Shown in pieces: positions 60,498 through 64,000 of a DNA stretch of 64,000 bases; position 1 is the stretch's first letter; each line of letters opens with the position of its first letter. Source of the stretch: UBA10348 sp002469915 (GTDB taxonomy: Bacteria > Bacteroidota > Rhodothermia > Rhodothermales > UBA10348); contig JAQWHM010000002.1 of the NCBI GenBank assembly GCA_029249345.1, positions 60,556 to 124,555 on the forward strand. Direction: 5' to 3'. A model generated the notes under the pieces. That model was given only the letters and a program-made list of their open reading frames with translations, had not been told where the DNA came from and did no database searches. The position numbers were made by a program, and so were the translations under genes.

Positions 60498-61427
60498 CTA
60501 TTCAGGCCAATTCCCGCTACGGATAATCCAGTTTTTGCCCGATTTAATAAACGAAGCGGCTTGAGAAATACCGGGAAAGAGTTGAAATGGATTGCTTGGG
60601 TCCATCGCAATTAATGCCGTGGACCAAGCATCAGTAAATGCGGCCGTACTGCCCTGAACAAAGGCCACGATGGGCCCCGTTCGCGCTTCTCCCGTAGTCG
60701 GGTCTATAACATGTCCATATTCAATTCCACGCACTTCGTGTGACTTTCCATGAATGGCAGACACCGAAAGAGATTCATTATTTAAATGAGCTTGCGTAAA
60801 CCAGCCCTCTTCATACGGATCGTCGATACCCACTTTCCAATGGGTACCATCGCTCGGTTTTCCTAAAGCTATCACACTGCTTGTACCTCCATGCAACAGT
60901 CCCCGATGGACACCGTTTTCTTGTAAAAGGGAGGCAGCTTCGTCCAGCGCCCATCCTTTAGCAATACCTCCGAGATCGATAGCAATTTCGGGGCGGTCAA
61001 AGAAAACAGTGTAGTCTGAAGTGTTTATTCGAACATGCTTCCAACCCACCCTTGAAACCGCTTTTTGGATGTCCTCTCTAGACGGAAGGGTGCTTTCCGC
61101 TGCGAAAGACCACGTTCGCATTAAGGGGCCAATTGTGGGGTCAAAGGCTCCTGCTGTTTGGTCATGAACTCGACTACACATCTGGAGCAGCTCGAATAAG
61201 TCTCCAGTAACCCGTTGGGGCGCAATCGATGCCTGGCGATTAAGCGAGGATAGCTCACTGCGTTTGTCATAAAATGAAAAACGGGTCGCAATGCGTTCGA
61301 TTTCTCGAATAGCCTCTTCTCCAGCAGCGCGAAGGTGGGATGGATCATCTCCCACTAGCACGAGCTCGAAGCGAGTGGCCATGGCATCGGTAGCGAGTCG
61401 GACGGTATGAGTTGGGGAGGTGGGCAT
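60498..61427 (-). CDS. apbE: FAD:protein FMN transferase (ApbE family)
   Basis: I use the ATG at 61427 (MPTSPTHTVRL), 309 residues, because the longer frame runs through a terminator. The motifs fit ApbE: DAMATRFELVLVG, RFSFYDKRSELSSLNR, FDPTIGPLMRTW, AIDLGGIAKGWALDEA, and the GLLHGGTSS loop. Near the end HVIDPTTGEARTGPIVAF is the metal-binding region and FTDAWSTALIAM follows. The enzyme attaches FMN to Ser/Thr of target proteins. No signal peptide is seen, so it may act in the cytoplasm or its signal is missing. It lies between two Tat-exported dehydrogenases. The start codon directly follows the T run of the upstream terminator. Confidence 0.85.
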   Translation of the reverse strand: MPTSPTHTVRLATDAMATRFELVLVGDDPSHLRAAGEEAIREIERIATRFSFYDKRSELSSLNRQASIAPQRVTGDLFELLQMCSRVHDQTAGAFDPTIGPLMRTWSFAAESTLPSREDIQKAVSRVGWKHVRINTSDYTVFFDRPEIAIDLGGIAKGWALDEAASLLQENGVHRGLLHGGTSSVIALGKPSDGTHWKVGIDDPYEEGWFTQAHLNNESLSVSAIHGKSHEVRGIEYGHVIDPTTGEARTGPIVAFVQGSTAAFTDAWSTALIAMDPSNPFQLFPGISQAASFIKSGKNWIIRSGNWPE

Positions 61428-61479
61428 AAAAAAGAAAGGCGAGCGCCGGTAGTGATCTTCGATCACTGGCGCTCGCCTT
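61428..61479 (-). terminator. terminator-like hairpin at the apbE start
   Basis: On the minus strand a 12-bp stem (61468-61479 with 61436-61447) and an inner 7-bp stem with a 3-base loop (separated by a 3-base bulge) are followed by CTTTCTTTTTT and then the apbE ATG. It ends the Gfo/Idh transcript from 61502-62938, and any read-through message would translate apbE. Confidence 0.75.
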
Positions 61480-61501
61480 CTCTACAAATAGTTCTGTGAC
61501 A

Positions 61502-62938
61502 CTAGGACAAATCGAACGTGCCATAGGTTGGGACCGGAATGACCGTTCCGCGACCTGTATGGAAGGTGCGTGTTTCTTTGTCGAGATAAACGGCTTCACC
61601 AAATCGATTGGATGTTTCCGCCATTGAGATGATAGCCTGAGCGATGATCGCTACATCAATATTTCCATTGGTGTCGTGATCATTTCTAATTGCAGAGAAC
61701 AAGTTTTCTACATGAGCTGGAATAGAAACGCCCGGCTCTAGGTTCTCATAAGATTCCTGATCTACCAGATCGGCAAAAGGACGCTCTGGACGAAGTTCGA
61801 CTGAACCTCCCCCGAAATACAACGTGCCTTCATGACCGCGAATGACCTGTCCAATGCCTTGTTCGTTTACCGTGGAGCCTGCAATAAGCATGCAGAGTCC
61901 TGACGGGAATTCAACGAGTAATTGCGTGTTATCGTCCACAGAGCGATCATCTGCACCAACGAACATATCTGTTACCGTCTTATTCCCGATGGCCACAACG
62001 CGCTTAGGAAGCTCGTGGACATCTGCGGCAATAATGAGGGGATGAATCATGTGAGCTAGTAGGTCGCCCATGATACCAGCGCAGTAGCGGTAGTATTTTC
62101 TCCAGCGATGGTAATGCTCCCGGTTGAAGGAAGGACGATTGCTGACTTTACCTAGCCAGTGCTCCCAATCCATCGTTTCTGGTGTAACGCCTTCATCGAG
62201 TTGGTAGTAGTTCCACTCTCCATCCGGAGAGTTACGCATGTAGGAGTTCTGAGCGAAGGTCGCAGGCCCAATTTTCCCAGCGCGAACGAGTTCAGCGGCT
62301 TTGTGCCATTTTGCTTCAGAGCAGTACTGAGAGCCGATCTGAAACTTCATGCCCGTTTCTTTGACCTTGTCATAGACATCAAAGGCTTCGCCCAAATATC
62401 TGGTCATCGGCTTTTCGCAATAGACGTGCTTTCCGGCATCCATAGCATCGATAGCAATAGTGGAATGCCAGTGATCGACAGTACCAATAAAGATGACGTC
62501 GATGTCTTTGTCGTCCAGCATCTCTCGATGATCTTTATAGGTTTTAACCTGGTAACCGCCTAGGTTTCTAGCCTGTCGGACACCATCGAGGTGACTGTGG
62601 ACTCGCTCTCTTCTCCCTTGGTAAAGGTCGCAACCTGCTACCCCCACGGAATTGAGATCGTAATTATGATTAGGCTCAAAATCACCATTTGCGTTCGTAG
62701 CGACACGGACATGGGTGAATCCTTGTCCTCCAACGCCTACAAAACCGACATTTAGCCGATCTGCAGCTCCCAACACCGTACCGGGGGCTGGAGCATTGGA
62801 AAACTTATTAATCCTCGGAGCAGGGGAGCTTTTGGAATCCTTTGCGTTCACGCCTGCAACGACTGCACCCGCAGCCAAAGCACTTTTCTTTAGAAAACTT
62901 CGGCGTGAATCTGCGGTGTTCAACTTTTTATTTTTCAT
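61502..62938 (-). CDS. Tat-exported Gfo/Idh/MocA oxidoreductase
   Basis: A 478-residue enzyme with Tat signal SRRSFLKKSALAAGAVVAGV. The Rossmann motif VGFVGVGGQGFTHVRVA is followed by VIFIGTVDHWHSTIAIDAM and the catalytic GKHVYCEKPMTR (EKP present). MGDLLAHMIHPLIIAADV and the long C-terminal sheet complete the fold. Exported members such as glucose-fructose oxidoreductase carry a tightly bound NADP. The substrate here is unknown. It heads the minus-strand group Gfo/Idh - apbE - Gfo/Idh and is divergent from the YceI gene. Confidence 0.87.
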   Translation of the reverse strand: MKNKKLNTADSRRSFLKKSALAAGAVVAGVNAKDSKSSPAPRINKFSNAPAPGTVLGAADRLNVGFVGVGGQGFTHVRVATNANGDFEPNHNYDLNSVGVAGCDLYQGRRERVHSHLDGVRQARNLGGYQVKTYKDHREMLDDKDIDVIFIGTVDHWHSTIAIDAMDAGKHVYCEKPMTRYLGEAFDVYDKVKETGMKFQIGSQYCSEAKWHKAAELVRAGKIGPATFAQNSYMRNSPDGEWNYYQLDEGVTPETMDWEHWLGKVSNRPSFNREHYHRWRKYYRYCAGIMGDLLAHMIHPLIIAADVHELPKRVVAIGNKTVTDMFVGADDRSVDDNTQLLVEFPSGLCMLIAGSTVNEQGIGQVIRGHEGTLYFGGGSVELRPERPFADLVDQESYENLEPGVSIPAHVENLFSAIRNDHDTNGNIDVAIIAQAIISMAETSNRFGEAVYLDKETRTFHTGRGTVIPVPTYGTFDLS

Positions 62939-63106
62939 TTCCGGACGGACACGTTGAAAAAACGGTAGTGGTACGACGATAATATTTGATCATCACGAGT
63001 CGTGAAGATACAATGATGAAGTTAAATTGCCACGACCGTTCCGTAGGTTACTGTATCTGACTTTTGTGCGGCTATAAAAGCGCTACTTGAAGAAACTACT
63101 ACCGAT

Positions 63107-63652
63107 ATGAAGCGAGCTCTACACTTTCTGTTTTTTTTGGCTGTTGTGGCGGCAGTTCCATCGAATGCTCAGACGTTTACCATTAGCGAAACGTCTACCA
63201 TCACGATTGATGGTAAATCCAATAAATCGGATTGGTCTGTTGAAGCCCACGTCTTTACTGGGTCGGTAACCCTGGAAGAAGGAGCTCCGGTAGCTTCGGA
63301 AGTATCTTTCGAAACGAAGGGCATGAAAAGCGGGCGTAGTCTCATTATGGATCGCTTGATGTACGGGTCGCTCAAGGCTGATGAGCATCCAGCTATATCC
63401 TTTGTGCAGACCAGTGCGGAAGCCGGGGAAGAGGGAGTATGGAACGTTTCGGGAGACTTGTCACTTGCTGGGCAGACGCAGAGCGTTATCGTTGCTCTTA
63501 CTCGGTCGGATGCAGACGAGGCTGTCTTGTTTAGCGGAGCCTACACCTTGAACATGCGTGACTATGGTATAAAACCGCCAACAGCCATGTTTGGAGCATT
63601 GCTTACGAAGCCTGATGTCGTTTTGACTTTCAACCTTGTGTTGGCAAATTGA
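63107..63652 (+). CDS. YceI-family exported lipid-binding-type protein
   Basis: A 181-residue protein with a signal peptide (MKRALHFLFFLAVVAAVPSNAQ). The pattern of an eight-stranded lipocalin-like barrel is clear: STITIDGKSNKSDWSVEA, then KSGRSLIMDRLMYGSLKADEHPAISF, WNVSGDLSLAGQTQSVIVAL, and the end MRDYGIKPPTAMFGALLTKPDVVLTF. YceI proteins bind polyisoprenoids or fatty amides in the periplasm. The frame's stop is followed directly by a truncated peroxiredoxin in the same reading frame. Confidence 0.88.
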   Translation: MKRALHFLFFLAVVAAVPSNAQTFTISETSTITIDGKSNKSDWSVEAHVFTGSVTLEEGAPVASEVSFETKGMKSGRSLIMDRLMYGSLKADEHPAISFVQTSAEAGEEGVWNVSGDLSLAGQTQSVIVALTRSDADEAVLFSGAYTLNMRDYGIKPPTAMFGALLTKPDVVLTFNLVLAN

Positions 63653-63931
63653 ACTACTTTTTCGTTTGATGCCGACGCGCTGGAATCACCAGCTATCCTT
63701 GTTTTCTATCGAGGTGGTTGGTGTCCTTTCTGCAATCGACAGTTAGCTGGATTACGGACCATCAATGATGATATTGTAGAAATGGGATACGACCTTTATC
63801 TCCTACTTCCGGCTCCTAGCGTTTTTATAATAGATGTCGAAGGCATGATTCAATTTCAGTACACAAATCCTAATTACAGGATTCGCTTGGATCATGAAGT
63901 GCTTCTAGCCGCCACAAGAGTAGCCCTGTAA
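63653..63931 (+). pseudogene. peroxiredoxin (AhpC/TSA-like) relic with two deletions
   Basis: In the same frame as YceI and right after its TGA, 92 codons encode the core of a peroxiredoxin: AILVFYRGGWCPFCNRQLAG with the redox Cys, then GYDLYL, then directly LLPAPSVFIIDVEGMIQFQY and VLLAATRVAL before a TAA at 63929. The family normally has 80 or so residues between GYDLYL and LLPxPxVFLID, so a large internal in-frame deletion has taken place. The N-terminus and start codon are also missing. The joined fragment stays open, so the loss is probably recent. Nothing recognisable follows to the window end. Confidence 0.7.
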
Positions 63932-64000
63932 GTGTACGTGTGGGTTGCGCTGGACGAAGGGCCCATTGTGGCAATGAGATTTAAATAAATAGAAAGCGGC

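Overview
The window reads as chromosomal DNA of a free-living, probably marine or aquatic member of the Rhodothermota/Bacteroidota. The evidence is several secreted proteins with C-terminal type IX (Por) sorting domains, a PorV-like outer-membrane protein, TonB-dependent receptors with a carboxypeptidase-regulatory domain, many lipoproteins, a LytS/LytTR two-component pair, and Bacteroidota-type promoters (TTG-N20/21-TAnnTTTG) in front of a TonB receptor gene and tRNA-Asn. GC content looks close to 50% by eye. I see no phage, IS element, integrase or CRISPR array.

Layout. 1-2110: a possible gene tail, a membrane protein, a decayed winged-helix regulator and an exported alpha/beta hydrolase. 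2189-11347: a carbohydrate block with a nucleotidyltransferase-GHMP kinase fusion, a secreted GH5 glucanase with CBM6, an arylsulfotransferase-like lipoprotein, and on the minus strand a sodium/solute symporter, an NTF2-like protein and a GH3 beta-glucosidase lipoprotein. Together the hydrolases and symporter could take a beta-glucan to imported glucose without SusC/D. 11573-16859: a frameshifted acyl-CoA dehydrogenase, a TonB receptor, tRNA-Asn, a lipoprotein and a metallo-beta-lactamase-fold hydrolase. 16888-25297: a DUF5916 outer-membrane protein, tRNA-Leu, a sulfatase divergent from a PhyH dioxygenase, a HmuY-like protein, and an S1/P1 nuclease - OmdA - DUF885 operon. 25416-30786: a TauE exporter, a YHYH - YwqK - SCO operon, a GMC oxidoreductase with its subunit 3, and a small membrane protein. 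30858-39783: a DUF1761 protein and an exonuclease, divergent from an addB-addA-rmuC recombination operon across a perfect 30-bp palindrome. 39791-41438: a fatty-acid desaturase and a deletion scar that joins the front of a UDP-glucuronate decarboxylase gene to the tail of a sugar-transferase gene. 41511-54839: a candidate structured RNA and an envelope block (PGRP amidase, PorV-like protein, 1127-residue secreted protein, TonB receptor, FG-GAP protein, family-10-like glycosyl hydrolase). 54840-58202: LytTR regulator and LytS-type kinase. 58374-64000: TatD nuclease, two Tat-exported Gfo/Idh dehydrogenases flanking an ApbE flavin transferase, a YceI protein and a twice-truncated peroxiredoxin relic.

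Gene decay is a theme. Four remnants (winged helix, acyl-CoA dehydrogenase, sugar-nucleotide/sugar-transferase scar, peroxiredoxin) lie in 64 kb. They could be real erosion or assembly errors, and reads would decide. Functions are assigned from motifs and remembered family patterns; no database search was possible.
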